DNA of 47,566 bases from Phycisphaerales bacterium (lineage in GTDB: Bacteria > Planctomycetota > Phycisphaerae > Phycisphaerales > UBA1924), in assembly GCA_028284805.1 (NCBI GenBank), contig JANQQZ010000156.1:1-47566 (forward strand), read 5' to 3'. Of the stretch, positions 7,502 to 17,001 are shown in pieces. Within the stretch, counting starts at the first letter, position 1, and each line of letters opens with the position of its first letter. The notes beneath the pieces were generated by a model that was not told the DNA's origin, did not search any database, and saw nothing but the letters and a program-made list of their open reading frames with translations. Both the position numbers and the translations under genes were made by a program.

Positions 7502-9051
7502 TGCGCGTACTCGTGGGTGTTCTGCTGGTGCTCGCGATCGGGGCGGCGGTGTACCTGCCCGCGCTCGGCGAGCGCGGGTTCGGGGCGAGCGAGGGGCATC
7601 GCGTGGTCCCGGCGGTCGAGTTCGCGGAGCGCGGCGAGTGGCTCCTGCCCACGATGTTCGAGACGGTCTACATCCGCAAGCCTCCTGGAATGCCCGTCGC
7701 GATCATGCTCAGCTCCGAGGCGTTCGGCTGGACCGAGTTCGCGGCGCGGTTCGTGAGCGCCGCGAGCGTGGTGCTGGGGGGCGTGGTGCTCGCGGTGTTC
7801 GGCTCGCGGTGGTTCGGGGCGAGGTACGGCTGGTCCGCTGGGGTTGCCTATGTGCTTGCGCCGGTGGTCGTCGCGACGGGACGGGCCGCCGAGATCGAGG
7901 CGCTCCACAACCTGTTCGTGATCGTTGCCTGCGCGTTGATCGTCGAGCTGATCGTGCGCAAGCCGGGCAAGGGTATCGACCGCGCCGTATTTGGTGGGGT
8001 CGCGCTCGGCGCAGCACTGCTGGGCATGGTGCTGACCAAGGGGCCGGCGGCGATCCCGACGGTCGCGGGTGCGGTGCTCGCGTGCGCGATGATCGTGCGG
8101 CGGTGGTCGGCGCTCGCCTCGCCTGCGCTCTGGGTCGGCATCGGGATCGCGGCTGGCGTTGCCGCATGGCTGGCGCTGGAGCTGTCCGCCCAGCTCGGGA
8201 TCCGGGCGGAGCCCCACGTTGCGCAGAGCCCGCTGGCCTTCTCGTTCTCGGCGGGGCAACTGCTCTCGATCCTCGCGCTGCCGATCGCGGCGTTTGCGTC
8301 GCACCTGCCCGCGTCGTTGGCGATGCTGCCGCTCGTGGGCTGGCAGGACCTCGACGATCGCGACCGGCTTGCTCGTGCGTGCGCACGGGCCTGGCTGGTA
8401 TCGGTCGTGATCTACATGGCGTTCGGCGTGTCAAACAACCGCTACGCGCTGCCCTCGATCGGTCTGGCGTGCCTGTGCGTGCCCTGGGTGCTGCACGCGA
8501 CCGCGCACCGGTTCACCGGGCTGCGCCGGCTGGGCTCGACGCTCGCGGTGTTCGGATCGCCCAAGGTCATGCTCGTGCTGCTGCTCGTTGCGGCGGGCGT
8601 GCGCACCTGGCTGGTCGAGCGGCGTGAGGCGATCAAGAGCGGTCGCGAGCCGGGCATCGCGCTGGCCGAGGCGCTCATGCAGGAGACGCCTCTGGCGATC
8701 GAGGTCTGGGCGGATCAGCTGATTGAGGCTCGACCCGAGACGCTGCTCTACGCCGAGCGTCGCGCGGAGCAGGATGGGCGGGAGCTGCGGGGGTTCTGGA
8801 GCGCGTCGTGGGACCCGGTCGAGGCCGATGGCCCGAGCCTGCCCGCCACGCCGCCCGGTCTCGCACGCTTCGTGCTGCTGCGCCGCGACGAGGACGGCTA
8901 TGGGGGCAGCGAGCTCAGCCGCTTCCGCGACGCGGGCCTCACGCAACGCCTGATGCCCGTCTACGACGGCGGGGTCTACCCCGACGGCGAGCGCAACGGC
9001 GAGACCGCGTACCGGTTCCCGTTCACGGTCTTCCGCGTGCTGCCAGAGTGA
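7501..9051 (+). CDS. Glycosyltransferase family 39 / ArnT-like membrane protein
   Basis: A 516-residue polytopic membrane protein. The first helix is followed by GERGFGASEGHRV, a luminal loop with the acidic residue seen in PMT/ArnT-type transferases, and then by IRKPPGMPVAIM, the Lys-Pro-Pro motif of the same superfamily. About ten further hydrophobic segments follow to residue 370, then a soluble C-terminal domain. Such enzymes move a sugar from a polyprenyl phosphate to lipid or protein outside the membrane. The ATG at 7501 shares its A with the stop of the phosphatase gene. Longer in-frame starts upstream lie inside that gene and are not credible. The sugar and acceptor are unknown. Confidence 0.8.
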   Translation: MRVLVGVLLVLAIGAAVYLPALGERGFGASEGHRVVPAVEFAERGEWLLPTMFETVYIRKPPGMPVAIMLSSEAFGWTEFAARFVSAASVVLGGVVLAVFGSRWFGARYGWSAGVAYVLAPVVVATGRAAEIEALHNLFVIVACALIVELIVRKPGKGIDRAVFGGVALGAALLGMVLTKGPAAIPTVAGAVLACAMIVRRWSALASPALWVGIGIAAGVAAWLALELSAQLGIRAEPHVAQSPLAFSFSAGQLLSILALPIAAFASHLPASLAMLPLVGWQDLDDRDRLARACARAWLVSVVIYMAFGVSNNRYALPSIGLACLCVPWVLHATAHRFTGLRRLGSTLAVFGSPKVMLVLLLVAAGVRTWLVERREAIKSGREPGIALAEALMQETPLAIEVWADQLIEARPETLLYAERRAEQDGRELRGFWSASWDPVEADGPSLPATPPGLARFVLLRRDEDGYGGSELSRFRDAGLTQRLMPVYDGGVYPDGERNGETAYRFPFTVFRVLPE

Positions 9052-9104
9052 GCCCTCGTGCTTGATGAGCCGCTTGCACGGGCAAGAGGACACGGACAGG
9101 ATCG

Positions 9105-9137
9105 GCAAAAGAAAGCCCCTTGCTTGTGCAAGGGGCT
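9105..9137 (-). terminator. Intrinsic terminator for the 9168-11417 gene
   Basis: A 10 bp perfect stem (9114-9123 with 9128-9137) closes a 4-base loop. Read on the minus strand it is followed by TTTCTTTTGCC, a good T-run. It begins 30 bases after the stop of the leftward gene and so also closes the whole leftward dockerin run. Confidence 0.85.
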
Positions 9138-9167
9138 CGTGTACAAGGCACTCGGGCTTGTCGCGGC

Positions 9168-9345
9168 TTACGGGCAGCCGATGTTGAAGTTGACGATCCA
9201 GGCGTTGAAGTCTGACGGGGTGCAGAGCCCGTCGGCGTTCTGGTCGCACTCGGGGGCCTGCGCGTTGAACGCGGCGATCCAGGCGTTGAAGTCCGCAGGG
9301 GTCACCTCGCCGTCGCCGTTCGTGTCGGCGGGGTTGTCACACGTG
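9168..9345 (-). repeat. Dockerin cassette copy A (pair with 11501-11678)
   Basis: Aligned by eye with the copy at 11501-11678, it shows about a dozen differences over about 175 bases, although the first 500 codons of the two genes are unrelated. It encodes the C-terminal module. Confidence 0.75.
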
Positions 9346-11417
9346 TTGGGGTCCTCGCACTCGTAAGCGATGAGGCTGATCGCGTCGACACCCGCCTCGA
9401 CCACGTCGCCCGGGGAGTTGTCGGCGGCGATGAAGCGCAGGCGGAGCTGGCTGGTCGCGGGGATCGCGCCGCCGATGATCTCCGAATCGTTGACCCAGCT
9501 GTTGGTCGCGGTGCCCAGATCGCGGATGGTCTGCCAGCTGGAGCCGGCGTTGGTGGAGAGCTGGACGCGGAAGTAGTCCTCGCCTCCGAGCTCGGCGCCG
9601 CCGATGTCACCCACCCAGTAGCTGAAGCGGAGCGTGCCGCCAGCGGAGGCATCGATGACGGGGCTGGTGAGGACGGTCTCGCCGTTGTCGACATCGGAGT
9701 TGCCGCCGTTGGCGGAGCTGTTGTCGGTCAGCCAGGCGCGTCCCGAGCCATCGGCGTCCTGAGAGGGGTCGCCCCGACCCGCGTTGACCGGGGTGCCCCG
9801 GTTCCACTGCCCGTCCGTGGCGTTGCCCGTGACGGTCCAGCCCGGATCGGTCTCGGCGTTGTCGTTGAACGCGACGATCTCGCTGGTCGCGACGATCGCG
9901 GACTCGGTGGGTGAGGCGAACAGCTCGCCCCCGGTCGTGCTCGCCTCGATGCGGTAGGTGAAGTTCTCGAGGCAGTCGAGGGGGGGCATGTTGAAGCTGG
10001 CGATGCCGGCGCCGAAGCTGCCACCAACACGAACCTCGGTCGCGTCGCTGAGTTCGATGACCAGCTCGACCGAAGCGGGGTCGAGCGTGACATCGTTCTC
10101 GGTGATCGAGTAGAAGACGGGCTCGCCGCCGGCGGGATCCGTCGTATCGCCCAGGCCCGCGATCAGATCGAAGGAGAGGCTCTGCAGTTCGGGGCGGACG
10201 ATGACGAGGCCCTGCTGGATGTCGCTGATGATGACGTTGCCCGAGGGAAAGAACGGGTAGTTGGACCAGGCACCGTCGTAGCCGCCCGAGCCGTTGTTGG
10301 CGTCGTCGGCGGGGTAGGTATCGATCCAGGCGACCTCGACGGGATTCTCCGGGTCGGAGATGTCGTGGATGCGGAGGCCGCTGCGGTAATTCGCCGCGTA
10401 GACGTAGTTGCCCTTGACATAGAGGTTGTGATCGCGCGACGTGTTGCCGTTGGTCCACGACTTCACGTACTGCGGGTTCTCCAGATCCTCGACGTTGATG
10501 ATGTGCAGGGTGGTCGTCGAGCGGGTTGCACCCTCGTCGATCTCGTCGTTCATGTAGAAGTACTTGCGGTCCTCGCTGAGCCAGCCCTGGTGGCAGTAGG
10601 CCCGGCCCGGGTAGCTCCCGATCGTGCCCATCTGAAAGATGTTGCTCTTGTCGGTGACATCGAAGATCCGGAGCGAGGTGCTGCCGCCGCCGTTGCCGAA
10701 GCCCGAGCAGACGAACGCGATCTCACGCCCGGCGTAGGGGCCCGAGTCGTAGGTGACGACCTGGGCGTCATGGACGTAGAGGTTGCTCTGGACCGAGGCC
10801 TGCACGGGTCCGGTGGGGTTGCCGGGCAAGCCGTTCGCGCCGACGGAATAGGCGCGGAGGCCGAGATCGGAGCCGCCTCCGACGCGGTAGAGGTATCCCG
10901 AGTCCTCGTTGACGACGATGTTGTGGGTAGCGCTGGACCCGCCGAAGCTGGTGAAGCCGCGGTTGATGACGTTGCCGTTGTCGACGTCGGTGAGCTCGAA
11001 GATCTGGATGTGGCCTCCGCCCTCGCTGACGACGTAGGCGAAGTCGCCCAGAACCTTGATGTCGCGCCAGAGGCTGGCCGGGCTGGCGAAGGTCGCCAGG
11101 ATCACCGGGTTCACGGGGTCGGTGATGTCGACGAACGAGGTGGCCTCGCGCAGGCCGATGATCGCGATCTCGCGCCCCGTTGGCGAGACGTAGCCCCAGC
11201 AGTCGTTGGCGTCGGACGAGCCCGGGTCCATCTGCCCGATGCTGACGCGAGAGAGGAAGGTGACGTTCTGCGAGGGGTAGAGCCCGAGCCGGGCGGCCTC
11301 GCCCGCGTCGCCCTTGCCCAGGTACAGCGCCTCGGCTTCGGGGTGGAGCGCCGAAGCGGCGCCCGCGGCGAGCAGGAGGGTCGTGCAGGCGAGCGAACAG
11401 ATCGGCGTGCGGGCCAT
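9168..11417 (-). CDS. Secreted LVIVD-repeat (choice-of-anchor B-like) protein with C-terminal dockerin-like module
   Basis: 749 residues. A signal peptide (1-23) is followed by a beta-propeller-like region to about 430. Its repeats resemble LVIVD repeats and the choice-of-anchor B family, for example REATSFVDITDPVNPVILA and SGLRIHDISDPENPVEVAW. A beta-sandwich-like module lies at about 520-690 (GQWNRGTP, NSDVDNGETVL). The last 55 residues form the dockerin-like module, with two calcium-loop-helix units (DTNGDGEVTPADFNAWI and DQNADGLCTPSDFNAWI) ending GCP. GAGGAG lies just before the ATG. The binding partner is unknown. The 3' 175 bases are almost the same as those of the next gene (11501-14110), and the sandwich module is also related. 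Confidence 0.85.
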   Translation of the reverse strand: MARTPICSLACTTLLLAAGAASALHPEAEALYLGKGDAGEAARLGLYPSQNVTFLSRVSIGQMDPGSSDANDCWGYVSPTGREIAIIGLREATSFVDITDPVNPVILATFASPASLWRDIKVLGDFAYVVSEGGGHIQIFELTDVDNGNVINRGFTSFGGSSATHNIVVNEDSGYLYRVGGGSDLGLRAYSVGANGLPGNPTGPVQASVQSNLYVHDAQVVTYDSGPYAGREIAFVCSGFGNGGGSTSLRIFDVTDKSNIFQMGTIGSYPGRAYCHQGWLSEDRKYFYMNDEIDEGATRSTTTLHIINVEDLENPQYVKSWTNGNTSRDHNLYVKGNYVYAANYRSGLRIHDISDPENPVEVAWIDTYPADDANNGSGGYDGAWSNYPFFPSGNVIISDIQQGLVIVRPELQSLSFDLIAGLGDTTDPAGGEPVFYSITENDVTLDPASVELVIELSDATEVRVGGSFGAGIASFNMPPLDCLENFTYRIEASTTGGELFASPTESAIVATSEIVAFNDNAETDPGWTVTGNATDGQWNRGTPVNAGRGDPSQDADGSGRAWLTDNSSANGGNSDVDNGETVLTSPVIDASAGGTLRFSYWVGDIGGAELGGEDYFRVQLSTNAGSSWQTIRDLGTATNSWVNDSEIIGGAIPATSQLRLRFIAADNSPGDVVEAGVDAISLIAYECEDPNTCDNPADTNGDGEVTPADFNAWIAAFNAQAPECDQNADGLCTPSDFNAWIVNFNIGCP

Positions 11418-11446
11418 GGCGGCTCCTCTGGGGCTTGGGTGTGAAT

Positions 11447-11476
11447 CGTCCCCGCGGGCGGTGACCCGCGGGGACG
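11447..11476 (-). terminator. Strong hairpin between two dockerin genes
   Basis: A 12 bp perfect stem (11447-11458 with 11465-11476) closes a 6-base loop, 25 bases after the stop of the leftward gene at 11501. No T-run follows on the minus strand, so it may act as an mRNA 3' end stabiliser or a weak terminator. Confidence 0.5.
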
Positions 11477-11500
11477 GAAGGAATCAGGGTAGCCGACCGA

Positions 11501-11678
11501 TCACGGGCAGCCGATGTTGAAGTTCACGATCCAGGCGTTGAAGTCGGCAGGCGTGCACAGCCCGTCGGCGTTCTGGTCGCACTCGGGTGCCTGCGCGTTG
11601 AACGCGGCGATCCAGGCGTTGAAGTCCGCCGGGGTCACCTCACCATCGCCGTTCGTGTCGGCGGGGTTGTCGCAGGTC
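11501..11678 (-). repeat. Dockerin cassette copy B (pair with 9168-9345)
   Basis: Nearly the same as copy A at base level, including the unusual CDNPAD start that carries two extra residues and occurs only in these two copies. Confidence 0.75.
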
Positions 11679-14110
11679 GGTCCGCCGTCGCACTCGAAGG
11701 TGGCCGCAGTGACCTCGATCGCGTCGATCGCGCACTCGAGCACGTCGCCCGGATCCTCCTCGACGGCGCGCCACCGGAAGCGGACGCTGGCCGGGGAGCC
11801 GACCTCGCTGGCGGAGATGGAGTCGGTGAACCACTGGTTGGCCGTGCCGTAGTCACGGATGGTGGTCCACGTCGAGCCGCCGTTGGTGGAGAAGTCGACG
11901 AAGAGGCCGTCGCTCGCCTGATCGAGCGTGTTGACGCTGTCGGCAGCCCAGTAGGCGTAGCTGATGCCCCCGCCGTTCGCGAAGTTGTAGTCGACGGTCT
12001 CCAGGGTGGTGAACCCGCCGTCGACGTCGGAGTTGGGGTCACCGGGCGTGCGTCCGGTGAGCCAGCAGAGGCCGTTGCCGTCGAAGTCGGCGGCAGGATC
12101 GTCACGGCCGTTGCCCTCCGGGGCGCCGGCGGTCCACTGGCCGGCCGCCTGAGCGGTGATGGTTCCGCCGACCGCCAGGCCGATGACGTCGTCGCCCGAG
12201 TCGGCTGCGACAACGGCGGGCGTGCCCGTGAACGTGCCGATGCCAACGTTGAAGGTCGCGGTGTCGATCGTGCCGGCGATGCTGCCCGTGATCCTGACGA
12301 AGACGGAGGGGCCATCGCCGCAGTCCTGCGCCGGGATCTCGGCGGTGTAGTTGCCGCCGCCGTTGTCGGTAAGCGGGACCGTGACGGTGCCGCCCGGGTT
12401 GGTCACGACGAGGTCGGGCCCGTCGGTGATGGTGTCGTCGTTGAGGTCAACGGTGACCCCGAAGAAACCGGGAAGGCCCGGCGGGACGGTCGGCGGGACG
12501 CCGACGACCGAGATCTCCAGCGGCTGCTGGACGGGTGTTCCGACGTCGAGGTCGAGGACATAGGCCTGGATCTCGTCGTTGGTGGTCTGCGACGTGTCCA
12601 CCTCGATGAAGTAGCTGCCCGCGTCGAGGTTCTCGATCGCGGTCTCCGCCTGGCCGAAGCCGTTGGCGTTGACGGTGTCGAGCAGGGTGCCCCCGCTGTC
12701 GTAGACGCGGATGCGGAGGTTGCCGAACGAGAGCGTCGGGTAGTCGGTGCCCGTGTTGCACTGGTTGGTCTGGGTGTTGTCGAGGTAGGTGTAGCCCAGC
12801 GGGGTCGCGGTGATGGTGAGCAGCGCGTCCTGGTTGAGGGTGACGGCGTAGAAGTCGCGGTCGTTGTTGTCATCGACCGAAACGAAGTCGACGTTGTCCT
12901 TGTTGTCGGAACCGATCTCGATGGTGCCGCCGACGTTGGCGGTGTCGCCCACGTTGAGCGAGCCGAGCGGGCTCGCGGCGCCGGTCGAATCGTTGGGCTC
13001 GAGCGGGTCGCCGTAGTGGCGCTGAGCGTTGAGCACGTCGTCGAACTGCGGGCCGTCGAAGGTGAGGTTGATGAAGGGGTTCATCAGCATGGCGTTCGCC
13101 AGCGGGCAGACGTGGAGCTGGCCCATGCCGTGACCGTGCTCGTGGTAGAGGATGTTGCGGAGGCGGAGGCTGTTGTTGGTGGTGTTGTTGTAGAAGTTGT
13201 CGGCGGAGTCGAGGACCATGTCGCCGTTCTGGGGGAAGAAGTTGTAGGCGAGGGTGCCGCTGTTGCCGTCGATGGTCTTGGCGGCCATGCGGAGGTCGCC
13301 TCGGACGCCCGCGACACCGGGGCTGTTGAACAGCGTGACGTTGTCGTCGTTGGTCTCGAGGATGTAGGTGTTGCCCGAGACGTCGCCCCAGCCCTGGAAG
13401 ATCTCGTCGTAGAGAGCCCGCCAGGTGGCGCGGTTGCCGTAGATGCCGTCGAGCCACGAGTTGAGGTTGTTGGGGCCCGCGCCCTCGCCGATGCCGTTGG
13501 GCACGGTGACGCCGTCGGCGGGGAAGGAGTAGGTCAGGATGGTCGGGTCACCCTGCGACGCGCCGCCCGGGTTGAGGGCGGTGGACTGCCAGCGGCTGGT
13601 CTGCTGGAAGGCGATCGGGTTGACGCCGAAGACGATGGCCTCGAACGCCTCGATCAGCTTGGGATCTGTGCCCGGGGTGAAGCAGGGCATCACGGGCACT
13701 TCGTGCGTCGGCGCGACCTCGGCGAAGCTCGCGAGCATGCGCTGGTGGATGGGCTGAAAGCCTTCGAACGTCTCGCGATCGATGCTGATCGTCTCGCTGA
13801 CCCGGGCGAACGCATCGTCGGCCTCGGCCTCGCTGAGCGGCTTGCTGCGCTCGATGATGTCAGGGTTCGTGGAGGGCGCGAGCTCCTCAAGGGTCATGGG
13901 AAGCTCGATGCCCTGCTCCTCGGCGTTCTTGATGATCTCTGCCCGGTGCGACTCGGGCAGGCTGTAGAACGTCTGCATCTGGATCAGGCGGAACGTGTGC
14001 TCGTGCTGGGCCTGGTCGACGCCTTCCGGCGCCTTGCCCGGGTCGAGCGGGTCCGCGGTCGATAGACCGGCGACCGCCAACATCGCAGCGATACTCAGTG
14101 TGCTTCTCAT
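11501..14110 (-). CDS. Secreted matrixin-like metalloprotease with PPC-like and dockerin-like modules
   Basis: 869 residues from the ATG at 14110, preceded by GAGGAAG. A longer GTG/ATG choice at 14131 would put MHLREEA before the signal peptide and is less likely. A signal peptide (1-19) and a pro-region lead to a metzincin zinc site HEHGHGMGQLH at 323-333, followed by a Met-turn candidate (NAMLMNPF) and NAQRHYGDP. An EPNDS start and DRDFYAVTLNQDALLTITA suggest a bacterial pre-peptidase C-terminal domain. A beta-sandwich module like that in the 9168-11417 protein lies before the C-terminal dockerin-like module (DTNGDGEVTPADF, DQNADGLCTPADF, ending GCP). It probably digests protein outside the cell. 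Confidence 0.85.
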   Translation of the reverse strand: MRSTLSIAAMLAVAGLSTADPLDPGKAPEGVDQAQHEHTFRLIQMQTFYSLPESHRAEIIKNAEEQGIELPMTLEELAPSTNPDIIERSKPLSEAEADDAFARVSETISIDRETFEGFQPIHQRMLASFAEVAPTHEVPVMPCFTPGTDPKLIEAFEAIVFGVNPIAFQQTSRWQSTALNPGGASQGDPTILTYSFPADGVTVPNGIGEGAGPNNLNSWLDGIYGNRATWRALYDEIFQGWGDVSGNTYILETNDDNVTLFNSPGVAGVRGDLRMAAKTIDGNSGTLAYNFFPQNGDMVLDSADNFYNNTTNNSLRLRNILYHEHGHGMGQLHVCPLANAMLMNPFINLTFDGPQFDDVLNAQRHYGDPLEPNDSTGAASPLGSLNVGDTANVGGTIEIGSDNKDNVDFVSVDDNNDRDFYAVTLNQDALLTITATPLGYTYLDNTQTNQCNTGTDYPTLSFGNLRIRVYDSGGTLLDTVNANGFGQAETAIENLDAGSYFIEVDTSQTTNDEIQAYVLDLDVGTPVQQPLEISVVGVPPTVPPGLPGFFGVTVDLNDDTITDGPDLVVTNPGGTVTVPLTDNGGGNYTAEIPAQDCGDGPSVFVRITGSIAGTIDTATFNVGIGTFTGTPAVVAADSGDDVIGLAVGGTITAQAAGQWTAGAPEGNGRDDPAADFDGNGLCWLTGRTPGDPNSDVDGGFTTLETVDYNFANGGGISYAYWAADSVNTLDQASDGLFVDFSTNGGSTWTTIRDYGTANQWFTDSISASEVGSPASVRFRWRAVEEDPGDVLECAIDAIEVTAATFECDGGPTCDNPADTNGDGEVTPADFNAWIAAFNAQAPECDQNADGLCTPADFNAWIVNFNIGCP

Positions 14111-14132
14111 GGCTTCCTCTCGTAAATGCAAT

Positions 14133-14201
14133 CGGCGGGTTGCAGGTTCACACCCCGCCGGTGAATGGGGACACTCTCCTCATGGCCCGCGCGGACGGGC
14201 C
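14133..14201 (-). terminator. Two hairpins between metalloprotease genes
   Basis: Hairpin one pairs 14184-14189 with 14196-14201 (6 bp), just after the stop at 14208. Hairpin two pairs 14133-14139 with 14154-14160 (7 bp) and is followed on the minus strand by ATTGCATTT. The second is a plausible weak terminator or leader structure for the next gene, whose ATG is 23 bases on. Confidence 0.4.
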
Positions 14202-14207
14202 GATCTC

Positions 14208-16709
14208 TCACGGGCAGCCAGCGTTGTAGTTTGCGATCCACGCGTTGAAGTCGGACGGGTTGCACAGCCCGTCGTTGTTCTGATCGCACTCTGGGGCCTG
14301 CGCGTTGAAGGCGACGATCCACGCGTTGAAGTCCGCGGGGGTCAGGGCGCCGTCGTTGTTGGTGTCGGCAGCACAGTCGGTGCCGCAGTCGGACACGGGG
14401 GCCGTGTAGGGTGTTGCCGGGTTGCTGGGTGAGGTGAAGGTCTCGAAGCTGTCGTTGGTGATCGAGAAGTAGAACGACGCGGTCTCGCCGCAGGCACCCC
14501 CGGGAAGCTCGGCCTCCCAGGTATCGCCTCCGACGTTCACGAGCGACACAGGCAGGAAGGGCTGCCCGACGACGTCGTACCCGTAGAACAGGAACGCGGT
14601 CGCGGGGTTGAGCGGGCCCTGCGTTCCGGGGTCGATGTTCACCGTCAGCGTGGTGGGCTGGCCCTCGGTCAGCGAGGTGGGCAGGCCGTTGGGGAAGGTG
14701 AACTCGATCGGGTCCGGCGGGATGTCGACATTGATCGGGGCCTTGTTCATGTCCCAGAAGATGCCGTTGGCGGCCTCGACGATGACGTAGCCCTGGCTGG
14801 TGATGACCGGGGGCAGGGTCACGGTCTCGCTGCCGTCGTTGGGTGTGCCGCTGGCGAGCGTGTAGGCGAATGTGTTCGCGCCGTCGTCGGAGAAGAGGAT
14901 GTTGACGCTGGACTCGAAGAGCGGGGAGCTGTCGGTGCCTGCGACATCCCACGTCACGGTGAGCTGCCCGTTGGTGATCGTCACGGGCGAGGCCGGGGCG
15001 GTGACGCGGAAGGGCCCGACGCCCGCGATGACCTGCACGCTGGTGTCGTCGAAGTCGTAGGCACCCGCGGGCCCGGCGTTGTCGCGCACGGTCAGACGGA
15101 AGTCGAGCGTGCGTGCGACGGTGGGCAGCTTCTCGCCGCGCTGCAGTGTGCCGTCGCGCCAGTCGCTGGGCCTGGGGAAGTAGCGGACGGGGCTGGTGGT
15201 CGGATCGAACGAGCGGAAGATCGGGCTGGAACCGTTGTCCGAAGCGTTCACGTCGCGCTGGGCGCCGAGGTCGGCCTGCTCCCAGCAGTAGGTCAGGATG
15301 TTGCCGCTGTCGGGGTCGGAGCCCGAGCCGACGAGCTTGAAGGGCGTGTTGAGCGGGGCGATGCCCCCGAAGCCCGCGTCGGCGGTCGGCAGGTTGTTGC
15401 CCGGTGTGGTCTCGACATCGCAGCCGCGCGAGTTGATGTGGCTCGACATCTGCTGAAGGCTGCGCCAGTGGAAGTAATCGTCGGAGTTGCTCTGAACGTT
15501 GTCGTTGCCGCAGATGCCGGCGTAGGCCATGATCGTGGTCCCGCTGCCCGGCTCGTAGGCGCTGGAGCCTGAGCGGTTGCCGCCCGCGCAGGATCCGGAG
15601 TCGCCGTTGAAGGTGTGGGCGCCGCCGAACTGGTGCCCGAGCTCGTGGGCGAGGTAGTCGACGTAGAACGGGTCGCCCGAGGGCGGGGTGAGGCCCGTGT
15701 ACCCGCCGCCCTTGCTGCTTGTGCAGACGACGCCCAGGAAGGCGAAGCCGCCCCCGCCCGTGTCGACGAGGTGACCGACGTCGTAGTTGCTGACGCCGAT
15801 GGTGCTGTCGATGACGTTGTCGATGACGCTCAGGCTGATGCTGCCGTAGGGATCGGTCGCGGGGTTGGTGAAGACGACCTGATCGTTGTTGGCGACGAGC
15901 TGGAGTCGTGCGGCGAGGTCCCGCTCGTAGATGCCGCTGACGCGGTTCATGGCGGTGACGATCGCAGCCTGGCCATCGGCGCGTGTGCCGCCGAAGAACT
16001 GCGTGTACTCGCCCGTCGCGCTGATTGCAGCGCGGAAGGTGTGCAGGGTCGAGGTCACGCCCCGGTTCGATGACGAGCCGGTGTCGTTGCGCTGGCCGAT
16101 CTCCATCATCCGATCCGTCTGGAACGAGCAGACGAACTCCTGATCACGGGTGAGGTCGGGCTTCATGTAGCTGGTGTAGAAGCTGTCGTTGCCGATGCTG
16201 TAGCGATCGACGAAGACGTCGGGCCCGGCGCGCATGACCATGGCGTCGAAGCCGAGGTGCGTGACCGTGATGCGGACCGACGCGGTCGCGTCGCTGGTGC
16301 TCTCTCCGGCATAGGTGCGCATTCCGGGGTACTTGGCCTGCAGGCCTGGCGCGAGCATCGGCGTCTGGTAGACGAGGAAGGTGTCGAACCCGCCTTCGGG
16401 CATGGGGAGATCGATCGCGACCGGCGCCGCGCCGTTCAGCCAGTCGGCCTCGCTCGGGGCGGGCGCGAGCGCCGCGGCAACCGACGCCATGTCGACCGTC
16501 GCGGGTGTGAAGACATCAGGGCGGATGTAGGCGGGCTGGGCGATTACCGCAGGAGGCATCGTGTCGAGCACGGACCAGACGCCATCTGCGGATCGCTCGA
16601 CCACCCGCGACCCGAGGGGGCCGGCGTTGTTCTGCTGCGCGAGGGCCGTGCCGCAAGCGACCACAACGCACGACACGGCGGTCGCGCCCAAAAGAGTCTG
16701 CACCGACAT
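14208..16709 (-). CDS. Secreted reprolysin-like zinc metalloprotease with dockerin-like module
   Basis: 833 residues from the ATG at 16709, where a classic signal peptide begins (MSVQTLLGATAVSCVVV, ending TALAQ), with GGGAAGG upstream. Forty codons further upstream in frame lack signal character. A pro-domain covers about 30-200. The catalytic domain holds HELGHQFGGAHTF at 355-367 and a Met-turn candidate GTTIMAYAGIC, as in M12B/reprolysin enzymes. A beta-sandwich region follows (TVTWDVAGTDSSP, FSDDGANTFAYTL), then another at about 700-770 and the C-terminal module (DTNNDGALTPADF, DQNNDGLCNPSDF, ending GCP). Likely role: extracellular proteolysis while fixed through the C-terminal module. Confidence 0.87.
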   Translation of the reverse strand: MSVQTLLGATAVSCVVVACGTALAQQNNAGPLGSRVVERSADGVWSVLDTMPPAVIAQPAYIRPDVFTPATVDMASVAAALAPAPSEADWLNGAAPVAIDLPMPEGGFDTFLVYQTPMLAPGLQAKYPGMRTYAGESTSDATASVRITVTHLGFDAMVMRAGPDVFVDRYSIGNDSFYTSYMKPDLTRDQEFVCSFQTDRMMEIGQRNDTGSSSNRGVTSTLHTFRAAISATGEYTQFFGGTRADGQAAIVTAMNRVSGIYERDLAARLQLVANNDQVVFTNPATDPYGSISLSVIDNVIDSTIGVSNYDVGHLVDTGGGGFAFLGVVCTSSKGGGYTGLTPPSGDPFYVDYLAHELGHQFGGAHTFNGDSGSCAGGNRSGSSAYEPGSGTTIMAYAGICGNDNVQSNSDDYFHWRSLQQMSSHINSRGCDVETTPGNNLPTADAGFGGIAPLNTPFKLVGSGSDPDSGNILTYCWEQADLGAQRDVNASDNGSSPIFRSFDPTTSPVRYFPRPSDWRDGTLQRGEKLPTVARTLDFRLTVRDNAGPAGAYDFDDTSVQVIAGVGPFRVTAPASPVTITNGQLTVTWDVAGTDSSPLFESSVNILFSDDGANTFAYTLASGTPNDGSETVTLPPVITSQGYVIVEAANGIFWDMNKAPINVDIPPDPIEFTFPNGLPTSLTEGQPTTLTVNIDPGTQGPLNPATAFLFYGYDVVGQPFLPVSLVNVGGDTWEAELPGGACGETASFYFSITNDSFETFTSPSNPATPYTAPVSDCGTDCAADTNNDGALTPADFNAWIVAFNAQAPECDQNNDGLCNPSDFNAWIANYNAGCP

Positions 16710-17001
16710 CGAGTGACCTTCCCTTCCAATCTTCAACTGTCGCGCGGCGAGGCCGCGACTTCGATGCACCATGAACACGACCCAACCGCCCAGAGCTGGG
16801 GGCGGGTCGCACCCGATCGTTTCGGGCATCCTGACCGGGTGGTTCCACCTATCCGGGCACCGAGACGATCTCTGAGGGCCTGCCGACGCCTCGGAATCAA
16901 GCTACCACGGTTCCGGCTCGATACCAAGCAACCCGAATTGCTCAATCTGAATCCGGAATCGATCGCGAGCCGGATCGACTCAGACGAGCGGAGGTTGTCC
17001 G
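16710..17001. other. Divergent intergenic region
   Basis: About 290 bases between the leftward metalloprotease gene and the rightward small gene. It should hold both promoters, but no clear pair was found. A hairpin with CCGCCC/GGGCGG arms (16786-16791 with 16800-16805) would lie in the protease leader. The pro-protease frame is open into this region but without signal-peptide character. Confidence 0.4.
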
